Shown: positions 1-8,156 of the stretch, piece by piece
Layout of the letters: every line of letters begins with the position of its first letter
How positions within the stretch are numbered: position 1 is the first letter of the stretch
NCBI GenBank assembly: GCA_048380335.1
Contig: DBFCCI010000074.1
Span: 1 to 54,246 of the forward strand
Source: Lachnospira sp900551945
GTDB lineage: Bacteria; Bacillota; Clostridia; Lachnospirales; Lachnospiraceae
DNA length: 54,246 nucleotides
Direction of reading: 5' to 3'
Notes under the pieces: generated by a model
Databases searched by the model: none
What the model saw: the letters and a program-made list of their open reading frames with translations, nothing else
Told to the model about the DNA's origin: nothing
Translations under genes and position numbers: made by a program

Positions 1-236
1 AACAGAGAAAAAATAGTAAGCATGATAAAATGATGCCAATTAGTGATAAAATACTTTTAAGGAAACGAGCAGTTATAGAGTCAGTAAATGATTTTCTTAA
101 AAACATTTGTTACATAGAACATTCTAGGCACAGAAGTATAAGTAATTTTGTAACAAATGTTGTGTCAGGGCTTGTTGCATACTCATTTTTACCAAAGAAG
201 CCATCTATACAGTTAGGTACTACCATTTCTGCATAG
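1..236 (+). CDS. IS982-family transposase, C-terminal part (cut by window edge)
   Basis: The reading frame is open from base 3 to a TAG at 234-236, so this is the end of a gene that begins outside the window. Visible residues include ISDKILLRKR, VNDFLKNI and a tail with SGLVAYSFLPKKPS, which I recognise as the conserved C-terminus of IS982-type DDE transposases (cut-and-paste transposition of their own insertion sequence). The AT-rich 50 bases after the stop should contain the element's right end, but I could not identify the terminal inverted repeat. Whether the whole transposase is intact cannot be judged. Family assignment rests on remembered motif similarity. Confidence 0.75.
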   Translation, partial: QRKNSKHDKMMPISDKILLRKRAVIESVNDFLKNICYIEHSRHRSISNFVTNVVSGLVAYSFLPKKPSIQLGTTISA

Positions 237-457
237 GTGTTTTTGTCGAACTCACGTTAATATATATTATACGACATAAATCGACATTTTTTTCACGCAA
301 GGAATATTGGGTCGTTTATGTGGAACATTTGGGGGATTAATTAATGATGGTAATCGTGGTCAAATATATAATAAATACTAATTTTATATTAATACAAAAA
401 GAATATAAATTTATTGTTTGTGAAAAGAAATATTATACAAGCATAACTATATTAAAG
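237..457. other. Gene-free stretch right of the transposase
   Basis: This holds the presumed right end of the insertion sequence (about 237-300) and AT-rich DNA. A 71-codon open frame on the plus strand (344-559) runs through the rlmCD terminator and into the 3' end of that gene on the other strand. Its composition does not look like a protein, so I do not call it. Confidence 0.5.
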
Positions 458-494
458 AAAGAACCATTTTCCTACTTCAGTAAAATGGTTCTTT
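458..494 (-). terminator. Terminator of the rRNA methylase gene
   Basis: A perfect 13-bp stem (458-470 with 482-494; AAAGAACCATTTT and its complement) encloses an 11-nt loop, 25 bases after the stop of the leftward methylase gene. T-rich DNA flanks both sides, so it could act in both directions. Confidence 0.8.
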
Positions 495-519
495 TAAGTT
501 TATTTAATTTAATAATCTT

Positions 520-1899
520 TTATTTTACACGTTTTAATAACACGATTGATTCACAATGAACTGTGTTTGGGAACATATCTATACAACATCCTTTTTCCAC
601 AACATATCCCCTATCTTGAAGCATTTCCAAATCTCTCGCAAGTGAAGTTGGTTTACATGAGATATATACCATCTTGTCAACACCATAATTAATAATCTTT
701 TCAAGTGCCTTAGGATTAATTCCATCTCTTGGTGGGTCTAATATAATAAAGTCTGGTCTTTCCTTGATATTGTCAAGTGCCTTAAGCACATCGTCAGCTA
801 TAAACTCGCAGTTATCAAGCCCGTTAAGCTTAGCATTTTCCTTTGCTGCTTCAACCGCTTCTTCTACAATTTCAACACCAATAACTTTTTTAGCAACTGG
901 TGCTATAATCTGTGCAATTGTACCAGTTCCACTATATAAGTCAAATACAACCTTGTCTTTAGTGCTTCCAATATAATCTCTTGCCTTAGAATAAAGTACT
1001 TCTGCACCTAATGAGTTAGTCTGGAAAAATGAAAATGGTGTTATTTTAAAGCTCAATCCTAACAGTTCTTCTTCAATGTAATCTCTGCCAAAGATAATAT
1101 CAGTCTTATCATTTTTTACAACATCTGCAATACTATCGTTAAATGTATGTAAAAATCCTACTATCTCACCGTCAAGCTGTAATGCTTTAAGTTTGTCAGC
1201 AAGTTCACTCATATCAAATTCTAACTGCGTACTTGTAACTATATCTACCAGAATTTGCTTAGTCTTTACTGCCTTTCTTACAAGAAGATGTCTTAAATAA
1301 CCTTCATGTCGCATTTTGTGATAGTATGGCACATTTTTATCCTTAAAATATTCATATACACATACAAGTATTTTTCTATAATCACTATCTACAATTTTAC
1401 AACCGTCAACAGTTACAATGTCGTACATACTATTTCTTTTATGAAGTCCTAATGCAAGGTCGCCGTCTTTTACTTCATCACCAAAAGAAAATTCCATTTT
1501 ATTTCTATATTCTTCTGATACTGGACTGCCTATTATTCCCTCAAATTCAAACTCATCTCTTATAGCTTGTGTAAGTATCTTTCTTATCTGCTCACACTTA
1601 ATATCAAGCTGTTTATCATATGCTACTGACTGATAAACACAACCTCCACACTGTCCAAAATGCTTACACTTTTCATTAGTTTCTATTGAAGAACCTTCTA
1701 ATACTTCAAGAAGTCTTCCTTCACATTTATCCTTACGTTTTTTATTAACCATAAATTTTACAGTTTGTCCCGGAATTGAGTTTTTAACTATAACTTTTTT
1801 ACCGCTATCTTCTGGATTATCTGAATTAACTGTAACTACAGCTTTATTTGGAAAATCTGCATACTGTACTTTTCCTGTATATATCTGTCCTTTTTTCAT
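520..1899 (-). CDS. rlmCD: 23S rRNA (uracil-C5)-methyltransferase, RlmD/RlmCD type
   Basis: Class I SAM-dependent enzyme expected to make 5-methyluridine in 23S rRNA. At 459 aa it has the usual length. An N-terminal TRAM-like RNA-binding domain (about residues 1-60) is followed by Cys78, Cys84 and Cys87 (CX5CX2C), the iron-sulfur ligands of this family. The SAM loop FDLYSGTGT lies near residue 320, then LDPPRDG, and SCKP with the presumed catalytic Cys415; Glu450 in HCES fits the general base. The start has AAAGGA seven bases upstream. It is the last gene of a leftward block and is followed by a strong terminator; another terminator (1931-1963) separates it from the gene upstream. In Firmicutes one such enzyme often modifies two sites, hence the symbol; which uridines are targeted here is inference. 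Confidence 0.93.
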   Translation of the reverse strand: MKKGQIYTGKVQYADFPNKAVVTVNSDNPEDSGKKVIVKNSIPGQTVKFMVNKKRKDKCEGRLLEVLEGSSIETNEKCKHFGQCGGCVYQSVAYDKQLDIKCEQIRKILTQAIRDEFEFEGIIGSPVSEEYRNKMEFSFGDEVKDGDLALGLHKRNSMYDIVTVDGCKIVDSDYRKILVCVYEYFKDKNVPYYHKMRHEGYLRHLLVRKAVKTKQILVDIVTSTQLEFDMSELADKLKALQLDGEIVGFLHTFNDSIADVVKNDKTDIIFGRDYIEEELLGLSFKITPFSFFQTNSLGAEVLYSKARDYIGSTKDKVVFDLYSGTGTIAQIIAPVAKKVIGVEIVEEAVEAAKENAKLNGLDNCEFIADDVLKALDNIKERPDFIILDPPRDGINPKALEKIINYGVDKMVYISCKPTSLARDLEMLQDRGYVVEKGCCIDMFPNTVHCESIVLLKRVK

Positions 1900-1930
1900 A
1901 AAAATATCCTTTCAAATAAATTACAAACAA

Positions 1931-1963
1931 ATACCACTGACCGAAAGTATCAGTCAGTGGTAT
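1931..1963 (-). terminator. Terminator after the acidic-tail membrane protein
   Basis: An 11-bp stem (1931-1941 with 1953-1963; ATACCACTGAC and its complement) with an 11-nt loop, followed leftward by a T-rich tract. It lies between the small membrane protein and the rRNA methylase. Confidence 0.75.
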
Positions 1964-2005
1964 AAACATCAAACTCAGAAACTCAATTAAACACTAATGT
2001 GTATC

Positions 2006-2272
2006 TTATTCTTCGTCTTCAAAATCATCTTCAAAGTCGTCTTCTTCAAAGTCATCATCGTCTTCAAAGTCGTCATCGAAATCATCAAGATAATCTGGAG
2101 TAAAATATCTGTAAACTCCGTAAGCAATTGCGGCAACTGCTACTACTGCTCCAACTATTGCAAGACCAACTATAATCCAATTAGTAGTTTTCTTTGGTTC
2201 TTCTTCTTTCTTATTAATTAAACTATTAATCTTGCTTGATGCGATTAATTCTTCAATCTTATCTCTATTCAT
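2006..2272 (-). CDS. Small single-pass membrane protein with very acidic C-terminal tail
   Basis: 88 aa, no family recognised. Residues 1-30 are charged and helical with a KKEEEPKK stretch, then one hydrophobic segment (about 31-53, WIIVGLAIVGAVVAVAAIAY), then YRYF and a tail of about 30 residues made almost only of Asp, Glu and Phe in a repeating D/E-D/E-F pattern. By charge rules the acidic tail would lie outside or be translocated poorly, so topology is open. The start is supported by AGGGG seven bases upstream. It follows pcrA by 62 bases and has its own terminator, so it may be cotranscribed with pcrA. Codon use resembles the neighbours. Function unknown. Confidence 0.75.
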   Translation of the reverse strand: MNRDKIEELIASSKINSLINKKEEEPKKTTNWIIVGLAIVGAVVAVAAIAYGVYRYFTPDYLDDFDDDFEDDDDFEEDDFEDDFEDEE

Positions 2273-2334
2273 GTTATGACCCCTTTCCGTTGCTAAATGT
2301 ATAAATTGATTATATCATACGCATTTATGTTTTG

Positions 2335-4932
2335 CTACTGTTTTTTTAATTTTGCAAAGCCTGCAAGCATTTTTTTTGTTCCAAAGTTATCATTCTCAAA
2401 TTCTACAGTAACTTTATAATCTCTTGGTGATGGTTCTATTAACTTCACCTTTCCTATACCAAAAAGTTCATGCACTACAGTATCACCAACTTCATAGCCT
2501 AGTTCGCTGTTACTAACTTCAACTGCTTTTGCTGGCTTTTTAATATCAAATATATCCATTGGAAATTCTTTCCCAAAACCAACTTTTTTATTCGGAACTG
2601 CATTTGCTGTATTTCTGATAGTGCTTGCTGAACTATAAGAACTTTTAGTGCTGTAAGACGTACTACCTTTAACACCACCATAATTAGTAGTTGTCCTTGC
2701 ATATGATGGCTTACCATAAGATGTAGAACCCATGCTATTGCCTGAATTACCATCTATCGCTACACGTTTTGCACTCTTATAATCTGAAGTATTTCCACTT
2801 CCATACATCTTAAGCGCAGCTCTTGCACTTGCTCTAAAGTCAAATCTTGATGATTGAGAAATATTTTCTTCTCCAAAAGAATTATTCCCTTTCTTGTCAC
2901 AGTGATTTTCAATGTCAAGATACTTTTCTGGTATCTCTTTTACAAATCTTGACACCTTATTCATCTGTGTTTCACCATGAACCATTCTCATCTTGGCACT
3001 ACTTATATTAAGCTCTTTTTGCGCTCTTGTTATACCAACATAACAAAGTCTTCTTTCTTCTTCAAGGTCTGTCGGGTCTTCACTCACTATGCTCATATAC
3101 CCCGGAAATAGCCCATCTTCAAGCCCCGTCATATATACAATAGGAAATTCAAGTCCCTTTGCACTGTGAAGTGTCATAAGCATAACTTGCTTGGCTGACT
3201 GGTCAAGATTGTCAATATCGGCAATTAACGCAACTTCTTCAAGGAAACCACTTAAAGTCGGCTTTTCTTGTCTGCTTACAGTTGTTAAATCTTCTGTTAA
3301 ATTATTAACATCATCCATAGAATTACTTTGCTGTGTGTCATCATTTTCAGAAGAATTACTATTTTCTTCATAGAACTTCTGCTCATAACTTACAATCTTA
3401 TTGATAAATTCATCAATATTTTCTTGTCGTGCTTCTACTTCTTCCTTTGTTTCACTTTCTGCAAGTGCTTCAATGTAACCTGTATCTCTTAAAATTGCTT
3501 CTGTAAGCTCTTTTATTGACATAAATTGCTTCTTTGCCTTAAAACCTGCTATCATTGTAATAAATGGCTCTAATTTGCTATATGACCTGCCTATATTTGG
3601 TATCTCATCAGCATTACACAATGCGTCCCAAAATGTCATGTTATTAATATCTGCAAATTCTTGTATTCTATTAATCGTTGTAGCACCTATGCCACGTTTT
3701 GGAACATTTATAATTCGCTTTACAGCTTGACCATCCATACCATTATCAATCGTCTTTAAATATGCAAGAATATCTTTAATTTCTTTTCTTTGGTAGAAAT
3801 TAATCCCGCCGTAAATTCTATATGGCACATTCTTTTCGATAAGCTTTTCTTCAAGAAGTCGTGACTGAGCATTAGTTCTGTAAAGAATTGCTATATCATC
3901 ATAATTCCAGCCATCTCTTATATTGTCACATATACTATTTACAACGCCTTCTGCTTCTTTGTAGCCATCATTATATATGTTGAAATTAATCTTATCACCC
4001 TCTCCATTAGCAGTCCAGAGTGACTTTTGTTTTCTGCCTATATTATTTTTAATTACTTCATTAGCAGCATTTAAAATTGTCTGTGTTGAACGGTAATTCT
4101 GCTCAAGCTTTATAACATTTGCTCCCGGAAATTCTGTTTCAAAGTTAAGGATATTCCCTATGTTAGCTCCTCTGAATTTATAGATTGACTGGTCATCGTC
4201 ACCAACTACACACAGATTACCATATTTTTGAGCAAGCTTGCTTATAAGCCTAAACTGACTTGTATTAGTATCTTGATATTCATCTACCATTATGTACTTA
4301 AATCTTTCTTGATACGCATTAAGCACTTCTTCGTCTTTATTGAAAAGCTCTACTGTCTTAAAAATCAAATCATCAAAATCAAGTGCATTGTTAAGCTTAA
4401 GTTCCTTTTGATACTCTCTGTATATATTTGCAATTCTTTTCGCATTGTAGTCATTTCCTGCGTTCATTTCCATTTCATCAGGACTAATCATTTCGTCTTT
4501 TGCTGATGAAATAACACTCATTATCGTACGTTCTTTTAACATCTTAGTATCTATATTGAGCTTTTTACAAACTTCTTTTATAACACTTTTTTGGTCATCT
4601 GTATCATAAATTGTAAAATTATTATCATAACCTAATTTATCTATATATCTTCTTAAAATTCTCACACAGGTTGAATGAAATGTACTTACCCATACAAAAT
4701 TGCCTTCACTTACTGTCTGCTCTACTCGTTCACGCATTTCTGCTGCCGCTTTATTAGTAAATGTAATTGCAAGAATATTGTATGGATTAACACCACACTC
4801 GTCTATAAGATATGCTATTCTATTAGTAAGTACTCTTGTCTTTCCAGAACCCGCCCCCGCTATAATAAGAAGTGGCCCATCAGTTCTTTTGACAGCTCGT
4901 TTCTGCATATCATTTAATCCATCTAACTTCAT
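2335..4932 (-). CDS. pcrA: ATP-dependent DNA helicase PcrA (UvrD/Rep family)
   Basis: Superfamily 1A 3'-5' helicase used in nucleotide excision repair, rolling-circle replication and removal of transcription complexes. Walker A AGAGSGKT is at residues 25-32, with DEYQDTN (motif II) near 215, GDDDQSIYKFRGA (motif III), NYRST, and TLHSAKGLEF and VGITRAQ in the second half. The C-terminus carries YEVGDTVVHELFGIGKV, the PcrA Tudor-like RNA polymerase contact domain. At 865 aa it is about 120 longer than typical PcrA. The excess lies in an acidic Asn/Ser-rich insert near residue 530 and a Gly/Ser/Tyr-rich low-complexity linker near 730-790 before the Tudor domain. GGAGG precedes the ATG, and only 15 bases separate it from the stop of the YdjI-like gene, so the two are probably cotranscribed. 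Confidence 0.95.
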   Translation of the reverse strand: MKLDGLNDMQKRAVKRTDGPLLIIAGAGSGKTRVLTNRIAYLIDECGVNPYNILAITFTNKAAAEMRERVEQTVSEGNFVWVSTFHSTCVRILRRYIDKLGYDNNFTIYDTDDQKSVIKEVCKKLNIDTKMLKERTIMSVISSAKDEMISPDEMEMNAGNDYNAKRIANIYREYQKELKLNNALDFDDLIFKTVELFNKDEEVLNAYQERFKYIMVDEYQDTNTSQFRLISKLAQKYGNLCVVGDDDQSIYKFRGANIGNILNFETEFPGANVIKLEQNYRSTQTILNAANEVIKNNIGRKQKSLWTANGEGDKINFNIYNDGYKEAEGVVNSICDNIRDGWNYDDIAILYRTNAQSRLLEEKLIEKNVPYRIYGGINFYQRKEIKDILAYLKTIDNGMDGQAVKRIINVPKRGIGATTINRIQEFADINNMTFWDALCNADEIPNIGRSYSKLEPFITMIAGFKAKKQFMSIKELTEAILRDTGYIEALAESETKEEVEARQENIDEFINKIVSYEQKFYEENSNSSENDDTQQSNSMDDVNNLTEDLTTVSRQEKPTLSGFLEEVALIADIDNLDQSAKQVMLMTLHSAKGLEFPIVYMTGLEDGLFPGYMSIVSEDPTDLEEERRLCYVGITRAQKELNISSAKMRMVHGETQMNKVSRFVKEIPEKYLDIENHCDKKGNNSFGEENISQSSRFDFRASARAALKMYGSGNTSDYKSAKRVAIDGNSGNSMGSTSYGKPSYARTTTNYGGVKGSTSYSTKSSYSSASTIRNTANAVPNKKVGFGKEFPMDIFDIKKPAKAVEVSNSELGYEVGDTVVHELFGIGKVKLIEPSPRDYKVTVEFENDNFGTKKMLAGFAKLKKQ

Positions 4933-4947
4933 AATTCCTCCGATGTC

Positions 4948-5913
4948 TTATATAAGTTTATTACCACAATTAGGGCAGAACTTTGCTCCATTTACTGGAG
5001 TTCCACATTCAGGGCAGAACTTAGGACCTGCACCTTGTGGCTGTTGATTAACATTATTCATATTGTTGTTCATATTATTATTCATGTTATTCATCATCTG
5101 CTGACCAAGCTGCATACCCATCTGCATACTCATCATATCACCTGCAAGATTTGAACCACCCGATTTTCCAAAGCTATCCACCATTGCCATCTGTGAATAT
5201 TTATTCATATCTCCCACCATACTCTGTGAAGCCGCTTTATTTTGCATTTTTTGTACTTCTTCTGGATATGAAAAACTTGCAATATTAAAATCAGTTATTG
5301 TTATTCCAATCTTTGATATCTGCATATCAAGGTCGTCTTTTATGCCACTTGCAATATCATAAGCATTAGCTTGAAGATTGAACATATCCTTGCCTTCTTT
5401 AGATATCCACTTCATAAGAAGCTGGTCTAATACTGCAACAACACGTTCCCTTACATCGTCAACAGTATACATTTGCTTAACGCCTGCAACCTTATCTATA
5501 AGACACAAATAATCGTCTACCTTAAAGTTAAATGTTCCAAATGCTCTTATTGGCATACCACCCGGAAGTGATGGTGCGGGGATTGAAACTGGATTTTTTG
5601 TACCCCATTTTACTGTAAATTCCTTAGTATTAACAAAAAGCACTTCTGCTCTTACACCACTGTTAAAGCCGAACTTGAAGCCCTTTAATGTAGATAAAAA
5701 TGGAATAATATCCGACTCAATATCAAAACTTCCTTCGTCTTTAAATATTCCCTCAATCTTTCCATTATACATAAAAATAGCATCTTGACCTGCTCTTATT
5801 ATAAGCTTACTGCCCTTTTTAATTTCTCTATTAGTCCATTTCCAAAAGATTATATCATCACGATATTCTTCCCATTCGACAACATTTGCCATCTGTCTGC
5901 TAAATAATCCCAT
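4948..5913 (-). CDS. YdjI-like SPFH-domain protein with C-terminal zinc ribbon
   Basis: 321 aa. Residues about 20-240 match the SPFH/virion-core-like family typified by B. subtilis YdjI (VVEWEEYRDDIIFWKW at the start, PSLPGGMPIRAFGTFNF in the middle). A Met/Asn-rich low-complexity region follows (GGDMMSMQMGMQLGQQ and MNNNMNNNMNN), then a double CxxC zinc ribbon (KFCPECGTPV, KFCPNCGNKL) at the extreme C-terminus. In B. subtilis YdjI works with a PspA homologue at the membrane; here pspA lies 123 bases upstream in the same direction, which supports the same pairing. The ATG has no close Shine-Dalgarno sequence. Instead the shared 17-nt leader motif lies 22 bases upstream. pcrA follows 15 bases downstream. 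Confidence 0.85.
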   Translation of the reverse strand: MGLFSRQMANVVEWEEYRDDIIFWKWTNREIKKGSKLIIRAGQDAIFMYNGKIEGIFKDEGSFDIESDIIPFLSTLKGFKFGFNSGVRAEVLFVNTKEFTVKWGTKNPVSIPAPSLPGGMPIRAFGTFNFKVDDYLCLIDKVAGVKQMYTVDDVRERVVAVLDQLLMKWISKEGKDMFNLQANAYDIASGIKDDLDMQISKIGITITDFNIASFSYPEEVQKMQNKAASQSMVGDMNKYSQMAMVDSFGKSGGSNLAGDMMSMQMGMQLGQQMMNNMNNNMNNNMNNVNQQPQGAGPKFCPECGTPVNGAKFCPNCGNKLI

Positions 5914-5952
5914 GCTTTTATCTACTAAAAATACTTAGCTTTTCCTTTCCTA
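5911..5952 (-). promoter_or_regulatory. Shared leader motif upstream of the YdjI-like gene
   Basis: On the minus strand the 17-mer TAGGAAAGGAAAAGCTA (5936-5952) lies 22 bases before the ATG, with CTAA...TTAG able to form a short hairpin between them. The same 17-mer precedes dapL and the GH105 gene. Confidence 0.5.
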
Positions 5953-6036
5953 TATTTTAAGTATATGTTAAGTTAGCGGAACATAATTAAAATTTGTCTA
6001 AAAAACTTTTACTATATTCCGCCATATATTTTATTA

Positions 6037-6720
6037 TTATAACCCCATTTGAGCCTTAAGTGCTGCAAGTTCATCGTCTACTGCACTGTTAGTTGGTTCA
6101 CTGTCATACTTTGCTGCAAGACTGTCAATATCAGCTTCTTCTTGTGAACGGTTAAGCTCTGACATTGCGTTAGCTTCGTCTAACATCTTATTAGCCTTAG
6201 CCTCCATTCTATTAAATGCGTCCATGTTATTACTAGCACCAACTGCACTTGAACCTATCTTATTCATTCTCTCCTGTGCCTTAGCTGCTGCCACCTTAGC
6301 CTTTATAGAAGCCTTTCTTGACTCAAGATTTTGAATATCCTTTACAAGCTTATCGTGCATCTGACGCATTTTAGCTGCATTTTCAGCCGCCATATTATAT
6401 GACTGCAAAAGTGTTGTTTGATTAGCTGTAAGCTGTTGTTTCTTTTCAAGAAATGCTCTTGCATCATTTTCATTTCCTGCTTTAAGTGCTTTTTCTGCAT
6501 AAGTCTGCATTTTAGCAATCTGTGCATTGCACTCGTCTAACTCTCTCTTAGTTCTAGTTTCCTCTGCCATAACAGAAGCAGTTTCAGCCTTAACTTTCCC
6601 CAAATCACTTTCAAGATTACGCATATACTGGTCAATCATCTTCTCTGGGTCTTCACACTTATCTAATAATGCGTTGATATTAGATGCCATAATGTCCTTA
6701 AATCTTGTTAATATTCCCAT
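6037..6720 (-). CDS. pspA: Phage shock protein A (PspA/IM30/LiaH family)
   Basis: Peripheral membrane protein of the ESCRT-III-like PspA family that oligomerises on stressed membranes. The 227-aa product is almost wholly coiled-coil: MGILTRFKDIMASNINALL at the N-terminus (the amphipathic membrane helix), DPEKMIDQYMRNLE, and a long Ala/Glu/Lys/Gln-rich hairpin, all typical. I set the start at 6720 because GAGGAG sits just before that ATG; a longer frame from 6732 would put the ribosome site inside the gene. The YdjI-like partner is next downstream. The promoter side contains a short inverted repeat (6763-6782) but no clear -35/-10 pair. Confidence 0.92.
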   Translation of the reverse strand: MGILTRFKDIMASNINALLDKCEDPEKMIDQYMRNLESDLGKVKAETASVMAEETRTKRELDECNAQIAKMQTYAEKALKAGNENDARAFLEKKQQLTANQTTLLQSYNMAAENAAKMRQMHDKLVKDIQNLESRKASIKAKVAAAKAQERMNKIGSSAVGASNNMDAFNRMEAKANKMLDEANAMSELNRSQEEADIDSLAAKYDSEPTNSAVDDELAALKAQMGL

Positions 6721-6762
6721 AACACTCCTCATTTCTGCACACTTCTTAATATATTCAAAAAT

Positions 6763-6782
6763 GTGTCAAGTGTGCCTGACAC
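6763..6782. repeat. Short inverted repeat GTGTCA-N8-TGACAC upstream of pspA
   Basis: Six-base arms in the pspA upstream region, about 45 bases before the start. It could be an operator, or the scar of a short dispersed repeat. Nothing decides between them. Confidence 0.3.
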
Positions 6783-6944
6783 CAAATCCTATGTACAGAC
6801 CACCTTCAACACAGTCCGTTTAATTAATTATATAATAAAATCCCCCCAATGTCATCCCTTTTATTATTAACACTATATTAAGTAGCTGTATCAATAATTT
6901 AACAAAACTTAACTTCACACACACATTTTTGCATTTTTTATCTC

Positions 6945-7047
6945 TACAAACTACCGCAAGCTATCAATACCATATAAATTAAACACACAATTTAAAAAAT
7001 AGTCATTTATATTTGTATGGCAACAACCCCCTTATATTTTTCAGTTC
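6945..7047. repeat. Family A repeat, decayed partial copy
   Basis: It begins with the family's left end (ACTACCGCAAGCTATCAAT) and continues through a CACACAATTTAAAAAATAG stretch and TATATTTGTATGGCAAC, but lacks the right arm. It sits directly left of a full copy in the gap between pspA and the DUF1836 gene. The remaining gap (6783-6944) is AT-rich and shows nothing further. Confidence 0.6.
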
Positions 7048-7050
7048 TAC

Positions 7051-7225
7051 AAATTTCCGTAAGATAGCAGTAGTATATAAAACAATGAAATGCACCATTT
7101 AAAGAACAGTTATCTATATTTGTGTGGCAACAGCGAACATACTTGTTCGATGATGACATACAAATATAGGTGACTGTACTTTCACTGGTGTGTGAATGTT
7201 TTATATACTACTGCTATCTTCACAA
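7051..7225. repeat. Family A hairpin repeat, full copy A1
   Basis: A perfect 22-bp terminal stem (7062-7083 with 7198-7219, AGATAGCAGTAGTATATAAA and two more bases) encloses a second, imperfect arm pair (CACCA...TGGTG outward, TATATTTGTGTG with CATACAAATATA) and an apical GAACA-TACT-TGTTC hairpin at 7135-7148. The whole unit folds into one long hairpin. Related copies occur at 13.5, 21.6, 22.9 and 40.8-41.2 kb. Confidence 0.8.
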
Positions 7226-7329
7226 TCCCAAAAATATTTAAAACAACTTGATATCTAGTTTTAAATACTATATAATGTAACAATAATATCACAACATAAA
7301 TTATTTTAGATAGTGAGGTCTGTATATAT

Positions 7330-7971
7330 ATGGAAAATAACACTCAATTTGTAAAAGAAGCTCTCAAAAAACTTGTTAAGCTCAACTATATAAAGCCTGG
7401 AGATGTTCCAAATATCAATCTTTATATGGACCAGGTAACAACATTTATGGACGAACATCTTCAAGACTGTAAGAGAAAGCCAGATGACAAAATTCTTACA
7501 AAAACAATGATAAACAACTACACCAAAAACAATCTCTTACCTGCACCAATCAAGAAAAAATATTCAAAAGACCATCTTTATATCTTAGCTTTTATATATT
7601 ACTTTAAAAGTATCCTTTCAATAAACGATATAAAGACAATTCTTGACCCAATTACAGAACAATTTTTTGATAAAGAAAAATCTTCCGAATTAGATATTAT
7701 ATACAAAGAAGTATACAATATGTGCAAATCAGAAGTTTCTTCTATTTCAAATGACATTACACAAAAAGCTTATAATGCTGATAAGGCATTTGAACAATTT
7801 TCTGATGATGAAATTGACAAAGAATTTCTACAATTTTTCACACTCGTATGCACACTTATATTTGATGTATACTTAAAGAAAAATCTAATCGAAAACTTAA
7901 TAGACGATTACGCCTCTCGCCACACTCCAAAAGATACAAAGGGCAAGAAAACTTCAAAGAAAAAAGAATAA
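7330..7971 (+). CDS. DUF1836 family protein (YkrK-like putative regulator)
   Basis: 213 aa. The N-terminal two thirds match DUF1836: a helix-rich region with KPDDKILTKTMINNYTKNNLLP (a helix-turn-helix-like part near residues 52-75) followed by KKKYSKDHLYILAFIYYFKSILSINDIKTIL. This layout resembles MerR-type DNA-binding domains; B. subtilis YkrK of the family represses the membrane protease gene htpX. The end is Lys-rich (KGKKTSKKKE). GTGAGG precedes the start. It is divergent from pspA and followed by two hairpins. Its target here is unknown; the closeness to pspA makes membrane stress an obvious but unproven guess. Confidence 0.85.
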   Translation: MENNTQFVKEALKKLVKLNYIKPGDVPNINLYMDQVTTFMDEHLQDCKRKPDDKILTKTMINNYTKNNLLPAPIKKKYSKDHLYILAFIYYFKSILSINDIKTILDPITEQFFDKEKSSELDIIYKEVYNMCKSEVSSISNDITQKAYNADKAFEQFSDDEIDKEFLQFFTLVCTLIFDVYLKKNLIENLIDDYASRHTPKDTKGKKTSKKKE

Positions 7972-7990
7972 CACAATAAAACAATTTTCT

Positions 7991-8035
7991 AATTCTACCA
8001 AAAACACACTAAACTAAATAGAAAAAGGTAGAATT
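7991..8035 (+). terminator. Hairpin after the DUF1836 gene
   Basis: Nine-base arms AATTCTACC (7991-7999) and GGTAGAATT (8027-8035) separated by 27 nt, 20 bases after the stop. Confidence 0.5.
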
Positions 8036-8050
8036 GTTTATAATTACACA

Positions 8051-8130
8051 AAAAAGGTATATGTTTTAAGTAACTAATAAATGTTAGCTTTTCCACACAT
8101 TTACAGTTTGCACAAAACATATACCTTTTT
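8051..8130. terminator. Bidirectional long-loop terminator between convergent genes
   Basis: Perfect 17-bp arms (8051-8067 and 8114-8130; AAAAAGGTATATGTTTT) around a 46-nt loop that itself holds AAATGT...ACATTT. A/T runs at both ends suit termination of both the rightward DUF1836 gene and the leftward yerC gene. It is one of several nested long-loop hairpins at gene ends in this window. Confidence 0.75.
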
Positions 8131-8156
8131 TAATTTTACATCAAAACAAAAAAACT

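Noticed and set aside
344..559. 71-codon open frame on the plus strand
   Set aside because: It spans the rlmCD terminator and antisense to the rlmCD 3' end, has low-complexity AT-driven composition, and no ribosome site.
7135..7148. GAACATACTTGTTC in family A looks like a LexA (SOS) box
   Set aside because: The Firmicute LexA box is GAAC-N4-GTTC; here the half sites are six bases apart, and the sequence is the hairpin apex of every full copy, so it is part of the repeat.
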